Below, piece by piece: positions 20,971-30,210 of a stretch of DNA of 64,000 bases. A program made the position numbers and the translations under genes. The stretch comes from Flavobacteriales bacterium (GTDB taxonomy: Bacteria; Bacteroidota; Bacteroidia; Flavobacteriales_F; PHOS-HE28): the NCBI GenBank assembly GCA_013360395.1, contig JABWBQ010000022.1:1-64000 (forward strand), read 5' to 3'. The notes under the pieces were generated by a model. It was given only the letters and a program-made list of their open reading frames with translations. It was not told where the DNA came from and did not search any database. The stretch's first letter is position 1. Every line of letters starts with the position of its first letter.

Positions 20971-22140
20971 ATGGACATCAGCCTTTACTTCCGTCCCAGC
21001 CCGCGCTTCGGCGCCCAACGGCCCGACCCTGCCGCCCACACCCTGGGCGACGGGGCGCTGTTCCACGGGCCCTCGGGCTTCCCGGAGCTGGAAGGAGCGC
21101 AGGTGGCCATCCTCGGTGTGCTGGACGACCCCGGCCATGCCCGCCCGCGCCGCTGCGTGGAGGCCCCCGACGCCGTCCGCGAGCACCTCTACGCCCTCTT
21201 CCGCCCGCAAGGCCGCCTGCAACTGGTGGACCTGGGCGACATCCACCCCGGAGCCACCGCCCAGGACACCCAGCACGCCCTGGCCGAGTCCATCGCCGAA
21301 CTGGTGCGGCGGGGCATCGTGCCCATCGTGCTGGGCGGTGGCCAGGGCCACACCTTCACGCAGTACCTGGCCTACGAGAAGCTGGAGCGCACGGCCAACC
21401 TGGTGTGCATCGATGCCCGCTTCGACCTGGGCGAGCCCGGGCAGGGGCTGGCCGATAGCAGCTACCTGAGCCACATCGTGCTCCGACAGCCCAACTTCCT
21501 GTTCAATTACAGCAACCTCGGCTTCCAGACCTACCTGGTGGACCAGCCAGGCATCGAGCTGATGGACAAGCTCTTCTTCGATGCCCACCGCCTGGGGGAG
21601 CTGCGCGATCACCTGGCCGATGCCGAGCCCGTGCTGCGCAACGGCGACACCCTGAGCGTGGACCTCTCGGCCGTGCGGCGCAGCGATGCCCCCGGCACCT
21701 CCCGCCCCGGCCCCAACGGCTTCCACGCCGAGGAGGTCTGCCAGCTGATGCGCTACGCGGGCGTCAGTGAGAAGATCTCGTCCGTGGGCCTGTACGAGCT
21801 CGATCCCGGTCGTGACCCCGACGGGGTGACCGCCCAGCTCGCCGCGCAGATGATCTGGTGCTTCCTGGATGGGTTCCGGTCGCGCACCAACGACCTGCCC
21901 TGGCTGGACCGCAAGCGGTTCACCCGCTTCCGCATCCCCATCCGTGGCAACGAGCAGGAACTGGTGTTCTATAAGAGCGGGGTGAGCGACCGGTGGTGGA
22001 TGGACGTGCCCTACCGTGCCGAGCAGGAGGCGCGCTTCGAGCGCCACCACCTGGTGCCCTGTTCGTACGCCGACTACCAGATGGCCTGCCGCGAGGAGGT
22101 GCCCGACCGCTGGTGGCGCACCTTCCAGAAGCTCGCCTGA
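20971..22140 (+). CDS. Arginase/formimidoylglutamase-family protein with degenerate metal site
   Basis: A 389-residue member of the ureohydrolase fold. The family landmarks are present but changed. The GGGHD box reads VLGGGQGHTFTQY. The DAHxD box reads CIDARFDLG, with the metal-binding His replaced by Arg. The SxDxD box reads LSVDLSAVRRSDAPG, lacking the second Asp. The C-terminal about 90 residues form an extra segment (LVFYKSGVSDRWWMDVPY ... DRWWRTFQKLA). Such proteins sit between topA and T9SS genes in Bacteroidota and are often annotated as formimidoylglutamase, but these residues argue against normal Mn2-dependent hydrolysis. The function may be structural or altered. Confidence 0.82.
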   Translation: MDISLYFRPSPRFGAQRPDPAAHTLGDGALFHGPSGFPELEGAQVAILGVLDDPGHARPRRCVEAPDAVREHLYALFRPQGRLQLVDLGDIHPGATAQDTQHALAESIAELVRRGIVPIVLGGGQGHTFTQYLAYEKLERTANLVCIDARFDLGEPGQGLADSSYLSHIVLRQPNFLFNYSNLGFQTYLVDQPGIELMDKLFFDAHRLGELRDHLADAEPVLRNGDTLSVDLSAVRRSDAPGTSRPGPNGFHAEEVCQLMRYAGVSEKISSVGLYELDPGRDPDGVTAQLAAQMIWCFLDGFRSRTNDLPWLDRKRFTRFRIPIRGNEQELVFYKSGVSDRWWMDVPYRAEQEARFERHHLVPCSYADYQMACREEVPDRWWRTFQKLA

Positions 22141-22165
22141 CCGCCTTCGCCCGCCCCTGCCGGGC

Positions 22166-22195
22166 TTGGGGAAATTTGGCCGGTCCGGATCTTTG
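22166..22195 (+). promoter_or_regulatory. Probable promoter of porP-gldKLMN
   Basis: TTG at 22166-22168, a 19-bp spacer and GATCTTTG at 22188-22195 fit the Bacteroidota -33/-7 pattern with one mismatch (G for the first T). The leader to porP would be about 70 nt. Confidence 0.5.
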
Positions 22196-22273
22196 CTATA
22201 TTGGCGCCGGGATCAACGCTGGTCCCGGGGGGGCTTTGTCCCATCCCGGCCCGGCACAGAACCGGAACCAAGG

Positions 22274-23206
22274 ATGAGGGGGATACTGACCGCAGCGCTA
22301 TGCGCGGGCCTGGCAGGTGTTGTACACGCCCAGCAGGACCCGCAATTCACCCAATACATGTTCGACCGCCTGTCGGTGAACCCGGCCGTGGCGGGCACCA
22401 CCGGCAACATGTGCGTGACCGCCCTGCTGCGCCAGCAGTGGAGCGGTTTCGACGGGGCACCCAAGACCGGCCTGTTCAACTTCCAGATGCCGATCAGCAA
22501 GATCAGCAGCGGGGTCGGCCTCTCCGTGTACATGGACCAGCTCGGGCAGCAGAAGGGCACCATCGCGCGCATCAGCTATTCCTTCCATCGCAAGTTCGGT
22601 CCGGGCACCTTCGGCGTGGGCCTCTACGGGGGCATGACCAGCCGCTCCCTGGGCAGCAACTGGGTGGCGGTGGACCCCGTGGGCGACGATGAGGCCATCC
22701 CTGATGCGGGCACCTCCGATTCGGGCTTCGATCTGGGTGCGGGTCTCTATTATGTCGCCCCGACCTTCTGGGTGGGCCTCAGCAGCACCCAGCTCCCCGA
22801 GACATCCCTGGACGAGGTGAGCATCAAGAACGCCCGCCACTACTACCTGCAGGGCGGCTACGATTGGGCCATCGGCGGCAACAAGAAATATGTCCTCCAG
22901 CCCAGCGTTCTGGTCAAGAGCGATGCGGCCACCACCCAGCTCGACGTCAACGCCACCTTCCTGTACAATGACATGGTCTGGCTGGGCGTTACCTACCGCA
23001 CCGAGGATGCCATCGCCCCCATGATCGGCTACCAGTACAAATTCCCCAAGGGCAACTCCAGCATCCGCCTGGGCTACAGCTACGATGTGACCACCTCCAA
23101 GCTCAGCAACTACAGCAGCGGGAGCCACGAGGTCATGCTGAACTACTGCTTCAAGATCATCAAGCCCGAGAAGCTCGAGATCTACCGGAACGTCCGCTTC
23201 CTGTGA
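22274..23206 (+). CDS. porP: PorP/SprF-family type IX secretion outer-membrane protein
   Basis: A 310-residue protein with a signal peptide (MRGILTAALCAGLAGVVHA|QQ). Next is the family opening DPQFTQYMFDRLSVNPAVAGT, followed by alternating beta strands of an outer-membrane barrel (ISSGVGLSVYMDQLGQQKG, GTFGVGLYGGMTSRSLG, VWLGVTYRTEDAIAPMIGYQYKF). It ends in YRNVRFL. PorP/SprF proteins work with PorK/GldK-PorN/GldN and PorE in T9SS, and some anchor specific substrates such as SprB. It lies 103 bp before gldK and is probably the first gene of the T9SS operon. Confidence 0.93.
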   Translation: MRGILTAALCAGLAGVVHAQQDPQFTQYMFDRLSVNPAVAGTTGNMCVTALLRQQWSGFDGAPKTGLFNFQMPISKISSGVGLSVYMDQLGQQKGTIARISYSFHRKFGPGTFGVGLYGGMTSRSLGSNWVAVDPVGDDEAIPDAGTSDSGFDLGAGLYYVAPTFWVGLSSTQLPETSLDEVSIKNARHYYLQGGYDWAIGGNKKYVLQPSVLVKSDAATTQLDVNATFLYNDMVWLGVTYRTEDAIAPMIGYQYKFPKGNSSIRLGYSYDVTTSKLSNYSSGSHEVMLNYCFKIIKPEKLEIYRNVRFL

Positions 23207-23309
23207 ATCGGTAACCCAAACACCTGCACGCCCGTACGAAGTCTAGCCTGAAGTGTTCGCTTACCCGGACCCGAAGGCCCTGCGATCGAACGGCACAAAC
23301 GGAGGAACC

Positions 23310-24659
23310 ATGCAACTTCGTCCCATCTTCTACATCGGCGCTGTCGGCTTGCTGGCCAGTTGCGGCGGCGGCGGTCAGGGGCAGCTCATCGGCGTCATCG
23401 GGCGCCCGGACTGGTACCAGGTGGATCCCTACGGGATGAACTACATCCCCATGGGCAGCTACACCATGGGTCCCAGCGACCAGGATGCCCCTTACGCCAT
23501 GGTCTCCAAGAGCAAGACCGTGTCCGTACAGGCGTTCTACATCGACCAGACGGAGATCTCCAACAACGAGTACCGCCAGTTCGTGTACTACGTCATCGAC
23601 AGCACCGCCAAGCGCCTGCTGGGCGAGGACGACATCGGAGAGCACGTCATCAGCGAGGATGAGTTCGGCGAGGAGATCGACCCCCCGGTGATCAACTGGC
23701 GCGAGCGCATCAACTGGTGGGGTGAGGAGGAGCGCGAAGCCCTGGCCGACATGTTCTACAGCGAGAGCGAGCAGTTCTATCGCCGCAAGGAGATTGACAC
23801 CCGCAAGCTCATGTTCGAGTACTACTGGATCGACCTCAAGGAGGCCGCCCGGAAGGCGGGCCGCGACCTGGACCTGAGCTATACCAATACCAAGGGCCAG
23901 AACAACGCCATCCGCGGCCACAGCGACCGCAGCAAGTTCATCATCAAGGAGGTCATCAACGTGTATCCCGACACCCTGGCCTGGGTGCACGACTTCACCT
24001 ACTCGTTCAACGAGCCGATGACCGAGAACTATTTCTGGCATCCGGCCTACGACGACTATCCCGTGGTGGGCATCACCTGGACGCAGGCCACCGCATTCAA
24101 CGTGTGGCGGTCCATGCTGATGAACAGCTGGCTCAGCTCACAGGAGGAGCCCTTCGTGAACCGCTTCCGCCTGCCCACCGAGGCCGAGTGGGAGTATGCC
24201 GCCCGCGGCGGCCTGGACCTCCAGCCCTATCCCTGGGGCGGCCCTTATATCCGCAACCGCCAGGGCTGCTTCCTGGGCAACTTCAAACCCCTGCACGGCA
24301 ACTACACCGACGACGGCGGCTTCCACACCGTGCCCATCGATAGTTACTCGCCCAACGACTACGGCCTGTACAACATGGCCGGCAACGTGGCCGAGTGGAC
24401 CAGCACGGCCTTCGACGAGGCGGTGTACGATTTCGACCACGACCTGAACTCCGAATACAGCTACGACGCCCTGGCCAACGACCCGCCCTCTCTCAAGCGC
24501 AAGGTGATCCGCGGTGGTTCCTGGAAGGACATCGGCTGGTTCCTGCAGACCGGTACCCGCAGCTACGAGTACCAGGACACCTCCAAGTGCTACATCGGTT
24601 TCCGCAGCGTGATGACCTACCTGGGCCGCGGAAAAGCCGTGAACGCCGAGGATCTTTAA
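23310..24659 (+). CDS. gldK: T9SS/gliding lipoprotein GldK (PorK)
   Basis: A 449-residue lipoprotein. A GGAGG ribosome site precedes the ATG at 23310. The lipobox is GLLASC (Cys about residue 16). The body is an FGE-sulfatase-like domain: MNYIPMGSYTMGP, FYIDQTEISNNEYRQF, FRLPTEAEWEYAARGG, YGLYNMAGNVAEWTS and KVIRGGSWKD. GldK and GldN form the periplasmic ring of the T9SS attached to the outer membrane. An acidic insertion (GEDDIGEHVISEDEFGEEID) is present. It could be confused with GldJ, but its position before gldLMN supports GldK. Confidence 0.95.
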   Translation: MQLRPIFYIGAVGLLASCGGGGQGQLIGVIGRPDWYQVDPYGMNYIPMGSYTMGPSDQDAPYAMVSKSKTVSVQAFYIDQTEISNNEYRQFVYYVIDSTAKRLLGEDDIGEHVISEDEFGEEIDPPVINWRERINWWGEEEREALADMFYSESEQFYRRKEIDTRKLMFEYYWIDLKEAARKAGRDLDLSYTNTKGQNNAIRGHSDRSKFIIKEVINVYPDTLAWVHDFTYSFNEPMTENYFWHPAYDDYPVVGITWTQATAFNVWRSMLMNSWLSSQEEPFVNRFRLPTEAEWEYAARGGLDLQPYPWGGPYIRNRQGCFLGNFKPLHGNYTDDGGFHTVPIDSYSPNDYGLYNMAGNVAEWTSTAFDEAVYDFDHDLNSEYSYDALANDPPSLKRKVIRGGSWKDIGWFLQTGTRSYEYQDTSKCYIGFRSVMTYLGRGKAVNAEDL

Positions 24660-24751
24660 GACACGAAGGACGGCCCCCGCACTGAACCTGCAAGGGGGCT
24701 CCCGATAGAAGGACCTACTCCCAGACCAACCCAAAAACGCAAGGACGAACG

Positions 24752-25540
24752 ATGAAACCCGGTAGCAAGAAGTGGAAGAACTTCATGGCCAAGCTGTACG
24801 GCATCGGTGCCGCCGTCGTGATCGTGGGCGCGCTGTTCAAGATCCAGCACTGGCCCGCTGCGGACCTTTTCCTGATCCTGGGCCTGAGCACAGAGGCCAT
24901 CATCTTCTTCTTCTCGGCCTTTGAACCCCCGCACGAGGACCCCGATTGGAGCCTGGTGTACCCTGAACTCGCCACCGGCGAGCGCGCCGAGGGCGACGAC
25001 TTCCGCAAGGACGACCAGCGCTCGATCACCGAACAGCTGGACGACATGCTGGAGGCCGCCAAGATCGAGCCCGAGCTGATCGCGAGCCTCGGCAATGGCA
25101 TGCGCTCCCTGAGCGACCAGGCCAAGCAGATGACCGAGATCACCGGTGCCGCCGCGGCCACCAACGAGTACGCCAACAGCCTCAAGGACGCCAGCACCAA
25201 GGTGAGCACCCTGAGCGACAGCTACGCCCGTGCCAGCGAAAGCCTCGTGGGCCTCACCGCCAACGTGGATGCGGGCAAGAGCGCCGGCGAAAGCCTCAGC
25301 CGCATGAGCCAGAACCTCAGCGCCCTCAACGAGATGTACGAGATGCAGCTGCGCAGCAGCCGCGAGAAGCTCGAGGCCGCCAACCAGATGTTCGAGGGCG
25401 TGGGCGAACTGCTCACCAACCTGCGCAACAGCGTGGACGACACCAAGCGCTACAAGGACAACATCGCCCAACTGAGCGACAACCTCCAGAAGCTCAACAC
25501 GGTGTACGGCAACATGCTGGCCGCGATGACGGTGCGCTGA
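24752..25540 (+). CDS. gldL: T9SS motor protein GldL (PorL)
   Basis: A 262-residue protein with two N-terminal membrane helices (YGIGAAVVIVGALFKIQHWP, about 11-28, and LFLILGLSTEAIIFFFSAF, about 34-55). Between them is the conserved KIQHWPA, and after the second helix EPPHEDPDWSLVYPEL. The rest is a long cytoplasmic coiled coil (SLKDASTKVSTLSDSYARASESL and similar). GldL forms the proton-driven pentamer of the T9SS motor with GldM in the inner membrane. The acidic residue in helix 2 (STEAIIF) fits the proton-path Glu of the family. Confidence 0.96.
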   Translation: MKPGSKKWKNFMAKLYGIGAAVVIVGALFKIQHWPAADLFLILGLSTEAIIFFFSAFEPPHEDPDWSLVYPELATGERAEGDDFRKDDQRSITEQLDDMLEAAKIEPELIASLGNGMRSLSDQAKQMTEITGAAAATNEYANSLKDASTKVSTLSDSYARASESLVGLTANVDAGKSAGESLSRMSQNLSALNEMYEMQLRSSREKLEAANQMFEGVGELLTNLRNSVDDTKRYKDNIAQLSDNLQKLNTVYGNMLAAMTVR

Positions 25541-25593
25541 GCACCACTTGCATTCCCTGAACTGGCCCGGACCTAACACCCGCTGGTAGTACA

Positions 25594-27246
25594 ATGGCAA
25601 GTGGCAAACTGTCCCCGCGTCAGAAGATGATCAACATGATGTACCTCGTGTTGACCGCCCTTCTGGCCCTGAACGTGTCCAAGGAGATCCTGGACAGCTT
25701 CGTGACCGTGAACAACGGTCTGGAGACCACCAAGCTCACCCTCAAGGAGAAGATGGACGCCACCTATGCGAGCTTCTCCTCCCTGGCCGCCGAGAACCCC
25801 AAGAAATTCGGCAAGGCATGGGGTGAGGCGCAGGCCGTGCAGACCATGGCCGCCGACCTGCTGTCCCACATCGACCGCCTGAAGGTGAAGGTCATCTCCG
25901 CCACCGAAGGCATCCCCGAGGACAAGGTGATCGGCAAGGACGAGAAAGGTCGTGACACCATCATCAACCTGGCCCTGCTGGGCAAGAAGGACAACTACGA
26001 CAAGATCACCGAACTGATGATCGGGTCCGAACCCGCCAAACCCAAGGAAGGGGAGATGTCCGCCCGCGAGCTGCGCGCCAAGATCGAGGCCTTCCGCGAC
26101 AAGATCAAGTCGGTGTCCGCGGCCAACCCGGGCCTTGTGGCCCAGGTGGAGCGCGTGTTCGATCTGTCCGACCGGCGCGATGCGAGCGGCACCATGAACA
26201 ACTGGGAGAGCATCAACTTCTACCACGTGCCCCTGGCCGCAGGCATCACCATCCTCTCCAAGCTCCAGAGCGACGTGCGCAACGTGGAGAACGAGTGCGT
26301 GGGCTTCCTCATGGGCGCCGTGGAGGGCAAGGCGATGAAATTCTCCGAACTGGCCCCCGTGGTGCTGCCCGTGAGCAACTACATCACCGTGGGCGATTCG
26401 TTCCGCGCCGACGTGTACCTGGCCGGCTACGACCCGCTGAACCCGCCCGTGGTGGAGCTCAGCAAGAACGGCACCATCGACACCGTGAAGATGGAGGTGA
26501 TCGGCGACAAGGAGGTGGTGCCCATCGGTGCGGACGGCAAGGGCAAACTGCGCCTTCCTGGCCAGGGTGTCGGCTCCAAGGAATGGAAGGGCATCATCAA
26601 GTTCAAGCAGGCCGGCCAGGAGGAGAAACGCTATCCCTTCTACGCCAACTACGAGGTGGCCCAGCCCAACGTGGTGGTGAGCCCCACCAAGATGAACGTG
26701 TTCTATCGCGGCATCGACAACCCGGTGGACGTCAGCGTGCCGGGCTTCAGCGCCGACAAGATCACCCCCAGCATCGACAACGGCTCCATCTCCAAGGCGG
26801 CCCAGGGTTACATCGTGAAACCGGGCAAGGGCAGCGACGCCACCGTGAGCGTGAGCGTGGAGATGCCCAACGGCCAGCGCAAGAGCATGCCGGGCGTGAA
26901 ATTCCGCGTGAAGTCCGTGCCCAACCCCACGCCGATGTTCGCCAACAAGGGCGCGGGTGATGCCACGGTCAAGAAGGCCGAGCTCACCGCCGCCGCCGGT
27001 GTGATCGCCAAGATGGAGGGCTTCGAGTTCGACCTCAAGTTCGAGGTGGTCGAGTTCAACATCGGGGTGTCCGTTTCCGGCACCTACGCCGAGAAGAGCA
27101 CCAAAGGGAACAAGCTCAGCCAGGACCAGAAGGAGCTGCTGAGCAAGGTGAAGGTGGGCAGCAAGGTGTACGTGGACAACATCAAGGTGCGCAAGCCCGA
27201 CGGCACCGTCACCGGCATCGCCTCCCTGTCGTTGAAGGTCGTTTGA
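25594..27246 (+). CDS. gldM: T9SS motor protein GldM (PorM)
   Basis: A 550-residue protein with one N-terminal membrane helix (MINMMYLVLTALLALNVS, residues about 10-27) preceded by GKLSPRQK, the family signature. A large periplasmic part follows, with the D2-D4 type beta domains (LPVSNYITVGDSFRADVYLAGYDP, VVVSPTKMNVFYRGIDNPVDVSVPGF, FEFDLKFEVVEFNIGVSVSGTY). Its dimeric shaft connects the GldL motor to the GldK/GldN ring. It lies 53 bp after gldL; its TGA shares an A with the ATG of gldN. Confidence 0.97.
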   Translation: MASGKLSPRQKMINMMYLVLTALLALNVSKEILDSFVTVNNGLETTKLTLKEKMDATYASFSSLAAENPKKFGKAWGEAQAVQTMAADLLSHIDRLKVKVISATEGIPEDKVIGKDEKGRDTIINLALLGKKDNYDKITELMIGSEPAKPKEGEMSARELRAKIEAFRDKIKSVSAANPGLVAQVERVFDLSDRRDASGTMNNWESINFYHVPLAAGITILSKLQSDVRNVENECVGFLMGAVEGKAMKFSELAPVVLPVSNYITVGDSFRADVYLAGYDPLNPPVVELSKNGTIDTVKMEVIGDKEVVPIGADGKGKLRLPGQGVGSKEWKGIIKFKQAGQEEKRYPFYANYEVAQPNVVVSPTKMNVFYRGIDNPVDVSVPGFSADKITPSIDNGSISKAAQGYIVKPGKGSDATVSVSVEMPNGQRKSMPGVKFRVKSVPNPTPMFANKGAGDATVKKAELTAAAGVIAKMEGFEFDLKFEVVEFNIGVSVSGTYAEKSTKGNKLSQDQKELLSKVKVGSKVYVDNIKVRKPDGTVTGIASLSLKVV

Positions 27247-28133
27247 TGAACCAACGCCCCATGGCCATGAAGCACGTTGTTCCTTTCCTGCGGACCACCC
27301 TCATCGGGGCGGTGCTGCTCGCGTCCTTCGCCGGTACCGCCACGGCCCAGACCGTGCTGGACGGGGCGTACATCAAGGAGCACACCAAGACCAAGCGTGT
27401 GGTGCCTTACGCCCACATCCGCGAAGCCGATGTGATGTGGGCCCGCCGCGTGTGGCGCGAGATCGACCTGCGCGAGAAGATCAACCACCCCCTGTACTAC
27501 CCGGTGACGCCCATCAGCGACCGCAAGAGCCTGTTCGACGTGATCCGCCAGGCCCTGCTCACCGACGGGTCCATCACGGCCTACAGCGCCGGGGCCCTGG
27601 GCGACGAGGATGAGTTCAAAAAGGCCCTGCTCCCCAGCGAGCTCAAGGAGATGTTCATGAAGGTGGACACCCAGCTCACCGAGGACCCGGACAACCCCGG
27701 GGAGTACCTCCAGGTGGTGCAGGAGATCCCCCTGGAGTCGGGCGAGGTGAAACGTTACCAGATCAAGGAGGACTGGGTGTTCGACAAACAACGGAGCACC
27801 ATGGACATCCGCATCATCGGCATCGCACCCATGCGCGAGAAGATCGGCGATGACGGTGAGTCCAAGGGCTTCCAGACCCTCTTCTGGCTCTACTTCCCGG
27901 AGTGCCGCTACGTGTTCGCGAACTGGGACGTCTTCAACCGCGAGAACGATGCCGAAAGGCGCAGTTACGAGGACCTGTTCTGGAAGCGGCAGTTCAACAG
28001 CACGATCATCAAGTGGAGCAACGTGTATGACCGCCGCATCAACCAGTACCGCACCGGCCTGGACGCCTTGTTGGAGGGCGAGGAGATCAAGCAGTCGCTC
28101 TTCGAGTTCGAGCACGACCTCTGGAACTTCTGA
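27246..28133 (+). CDS. gldN: T9SS/gliding protein GldN (PorN)
   Basis: A 295-residue periplasmic protein. The ATG at 27246 overlaps the gldM stop by one base; ATGs at 27261 and 27267 are alternatives directly before the signal peptide (MKHVVPFLRTTLIGAVLLASFAGTATA|Q). The family sequence follows: VVPYAHIREADVMWARRVWREIDLREKINHPLYYP, SLFDVIRQALLTDGSITAY, FQTLFWLYFPECRYVFANWDVFNREND, SYEDLFWKRQF. It interacts with GldK in the outer-membrane-associated ring. A strong hairpin follows, so this is the last gene of the operon. Confidence 0.96.
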   Translation: MNQRPMAMKHVVPFLRTTLIGAVLLASFAGTATAQTVLDGAYIKEHTKTKRVVPYAHIREADVMWARRVWREIDLREKINHPLYYPVTPISDRKSLFDVIRQALLTDGSITAYSAGALGDEDEFKKALLPSELKEMFMKVDTQLTEDPDNPGEYLQVVQEIPLESGEVKRYQIKEDWVFDKQRSTMDIRIIGIAPMREKIGDDGESKGFQTLFWLYFPECRYVFANWDVFNRENDAERRSYEDLFWKRQFNSTIIKWSNVYDRRINQYRTGLDALLEGEEIKQSLFEFEHDLWNF

Positions 28134-28152
28134 GCGGTCCCGACCGCTTGAT

Positions 28153-28179
28153 GGAGCCCTCTGCACGGCAGGGGGCTCC
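28153..28179 (+). terminator. Hairpin terminator after gldN
   Basis: GGAGCCCTCTGC (28153-28164) and GCAGGGGGCTCC (28168-28179) form a 12-bp stem with one G-U pair and a 3-base loop, 20 bp after the gldN stop. Only a weak U-rich stretch follows. Confidence 0.7.
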
Positions 28180-28213
28180 GTCGTTCAGGCCCCTGGCAGG
28201 TGCCCGAAGCCCG

Positions 28214-28221
28214 TACCTTTG
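28214..28221 (+). promoter_or_regulatory. -7 box TACCTTTG of the ABC-F gene
   Basis: A full match to TAnnTTTG lying 23 bp before the ABC-F ATG and after the gldN terminator, which marks a new transcription unit. Confidence 0.65.
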
Positions 28222-28244
28222 CAGCCTTTTCCGCCACCCCGGCC

Positions 28245-30173
28245 ATGATCGACGTTTCCGGCCTCACACTGCACTTCGGCCAGCGCCCCATGTTCGATGG
28301 CGTTTCGTTCTTCATCGGAAGCGACGACCGCATCGGCCTGGTGGGGCGCAATGGTGCCGGCAAAAGCACCCTGCTGAAGATCCTGGCCGGCCAACAGACC
28401 TACGACAAGGGCAGCATCGGCCGCCCCAGGGAGCTCACCCTGGGCTACCTGCCCCAGCAGATGGACCACGACCTGGCCCTGAGCCCCCGCCAGGTGGCCG
28501 AGAAGGCCTTCGAGGAGGCCCAGCACCTGCGCGCCTCGCTGGAACGCATCGAGGAGGAGCTCGGCACCGCCACCGAGGTGGAGCGGCAGATGGAACTGGC
28601 CACCATGCTGGCCCATGCCCATGAACGCCTGAACGCCCTTGGTGCCGCCGACCACGACCAGCAGGTGGAACGCATGCTGAAGGGCCTGGGCTTCGTGGGG
28701 GAGGACATCCACCGGCCGCTCGCCGAACTGAGCGGCGGCTGGCGCATGCGTGCCGAACTGGCCCGCATCCTGCTCCTGCAGCCCGACCTGCTGTTGCTCG
28801 ACGAGCCCACCAACCACCTCGACCTGCCGGCCATCCAATGGCTGGAGGACCTGCTGCGCACCTACCCCGCCGCCCTGGTGCTCATCAGCCACGACAAGAC
28901 CTTCCTGGACCGGCTCACCAAGCGCACCCTGGAGGTGGCCGGTGGCGAACTGATCGACCGCAAGGTGCCCTGGAGCCAGTATGTGGAGCTGCGCAAGGTG
29001 GAACGCGAGCAGCAGCTGGCGGCGGCCAAGGACCAGCAGAAGTACATCGAGAAGACCCAGGAGCTCATCAACAAGTACCGCGCGAAAGCCAGCAAGGCCG
29101 CCTTCGCCCAGAGCCTGATCACCAAGCTGGAGAACCTGGACCGCATCGAGGTGGAGGACGAGGACCTGCGCAAGCTCGTGGTCCGTTTCCCGCCCGCCCC
29201 GCATGCCGGCAAGCTCATCGCCGAGATCAAGGACGTGAGCAAGGCCTACGGGCCCAAGCGCATCTTCAGCCGGGCCGAGCTCACCATCGGCAAGGGCGAG
29301 CACCTGGCCCTGGTGGGCGCCAACGGCACGGGCAAGAGCACCCTCATCCGCATGATCGTGGGCGAGGAGCCGTTCGAAGGGGAGATCCGGCTGGGGCACG
29401 GCGTGGTGCTGGGCTACTACGCGCAGGACATGCCCGAGCGCCTGGAGCCCCGCCGCACCGTGCTGGAGACCGCCGAGGACGCCGCCAGCGAGGAGAACCG
29501 GCCCCGCGTGCGCGCCATGCTGGGCGCCTTCCTGTTCAGCGGCGAGGATGTGGACAAGCGCGTGAAGGTGCTGAGCGGTGGCGAACGCGCCCGCCTGGCC
29601 CTGTGCTGCATGCTGCTGAAGCCCCTGAACTTCCTGCTGCTCGACGAGCCCACCCACCACCTCGACATCCAGAGCAAGGACGTGCTCAAGGAGGCGCTCC
29701 GGAACTACGACGGCACATTCCTGTTGGTGAGCCACGACCGCGACTTCCTGCACGGCCTCACCCACCGCATCCTGGAGCTCGATGGCGGCCGCATCCGCGA
29801 CCAGCACCTGGACATCCTGGAGCTCATCGAGAAACGCAAGGCCCTGCAGGCCGCCGACATGGGCGCCAGCAGCGCCCGGACCACCCCCGCCAAGGCCGCC
29901 GGCGGCGCGCGCAACGACTACCACGACCGGAAGGAGCGCGAGAAGGAGCGCCGGCGTGTGCAGAACCAGGTGGCGCGCGCTGAAAAGGAGCTGGCCGCCC
30001 TGGAAAAGGAGGAAAAGGAACTGCAGACCCGGGTGATGGCCGCCGGCCTGCCCGCCGCCGAGCTGGACCGGGGATATGCCCGCCTCGGCGAACTGGCCCA
30101 GCGCATCGCCACCCTGATGGCCGAATGGGAGGCCGCCGCCGCACGCCTCGACGAGCTCGACGTGGAGGCGTGA
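28245..30173 (+). CDS. ABC-F family ATPase (Uup/YheS-like)
   Basis: A 642-residue protein with two ABC cassettes and no membrane part. Cassette 1: Walker A GRNGAGKSTLLK, signature LSGGWRMRAEL, Walker B LLLLDEPTNHLD. Cassette 2: GANGTGKSTLI, LSGGERARLAL, LLLDEPTHHLD. A linker of charged helices lies between (VEREQQLAAAKDQQKYIEKTQ). The C-terminus is a coiled coil (about 565-640), as in Uup. Family members bind the ribosome E site or resolve DNA/ribosome problems; the exact subfamily cannot be fixed by eye. The start at 28245 lies 23 bp after a clear -7 box. Confidence 0.93.
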   Translation: MIDVSGLTLHFGQRPMFDGVSFFIGSDDRIGLVGRNGAGKSTLLKILAGQQTYDKGSIGRPRELTLGYLPQQMDHDLALSPRQVAEKAFEEAQHLRASLERIEEELGTATEVERQMELATMLAHAHERLNALGAADHDQQVERMLKGLGFVGEDIHRPLAELSGGWRMRAELARILLLQPDLLLLDEPTNHLDLPAIQWLEDLLRTYPAALVLISHDKTFLDRLTKRTLEVAGGELIDRKVPWSQYVELRKVEREQQLAAAKDQQKYIEKTQELINKYRAKASKAAFAQSLITKLENLDRIEVEDEDLRKLVVRFPPAPHAGKLIAEIKDVSKAYGPKRIFSRAELTIGKGEHLALVGANGTGKSTLIRMIVGEEPFEGEIRLGHGVVLGYYAQDMPERLEPRRTVLETAEDAASEENRPRVRAMLGAFLFSGEDVDKRVKVLSGGERARLALCCMLLKPLNFLLLDEPTHHLDIQSKDVLKEALRNYDGTFLLVSHDRDFLHGLTHRILELDGGRIRDQHLDILELIEKRKALQAADMGASSARTTPAKAAGGARNDYHDRKEREKERRRVQNQVARAEKELAALEKEEKELQTRVMAAGLPAAELDRGYARLGELAQRIATLMAEWEAAAARLDELDVEA

Positions 30174-30194
30174 ACAGGGCACCGAAAAGAATGT

Positions 30195-30202
30195 TACCTT
30201 TG
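30195..30202 (+). promoter_or_regulatory. -7 box TACCTTTG of the initiator tRNA
   Basis: A full TAnnTTTG match 8 bp before the first base of the tRNA, as expected for a stable RNA promoter with a start very near the mature end. Confidence 0.7.
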
Positions 30203-30210
30203 CCGTCCAC

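Noticed and set aside
17889-20978. Long minus-strand extension upstream of miaB giving a 1494-residue frame
   Set aside because: The part beyond 17888 is antisense to topA and Gly/Ala/His-rich; MiaB homology begins exactly at the ATG at 17888.
22166-22178. TTTG at 22175-22178 as the -33 element of porP
   Set aside because: Spacing to the -7 box would be only 9 bp; the TTG at 22166 with 19 bp fits better.
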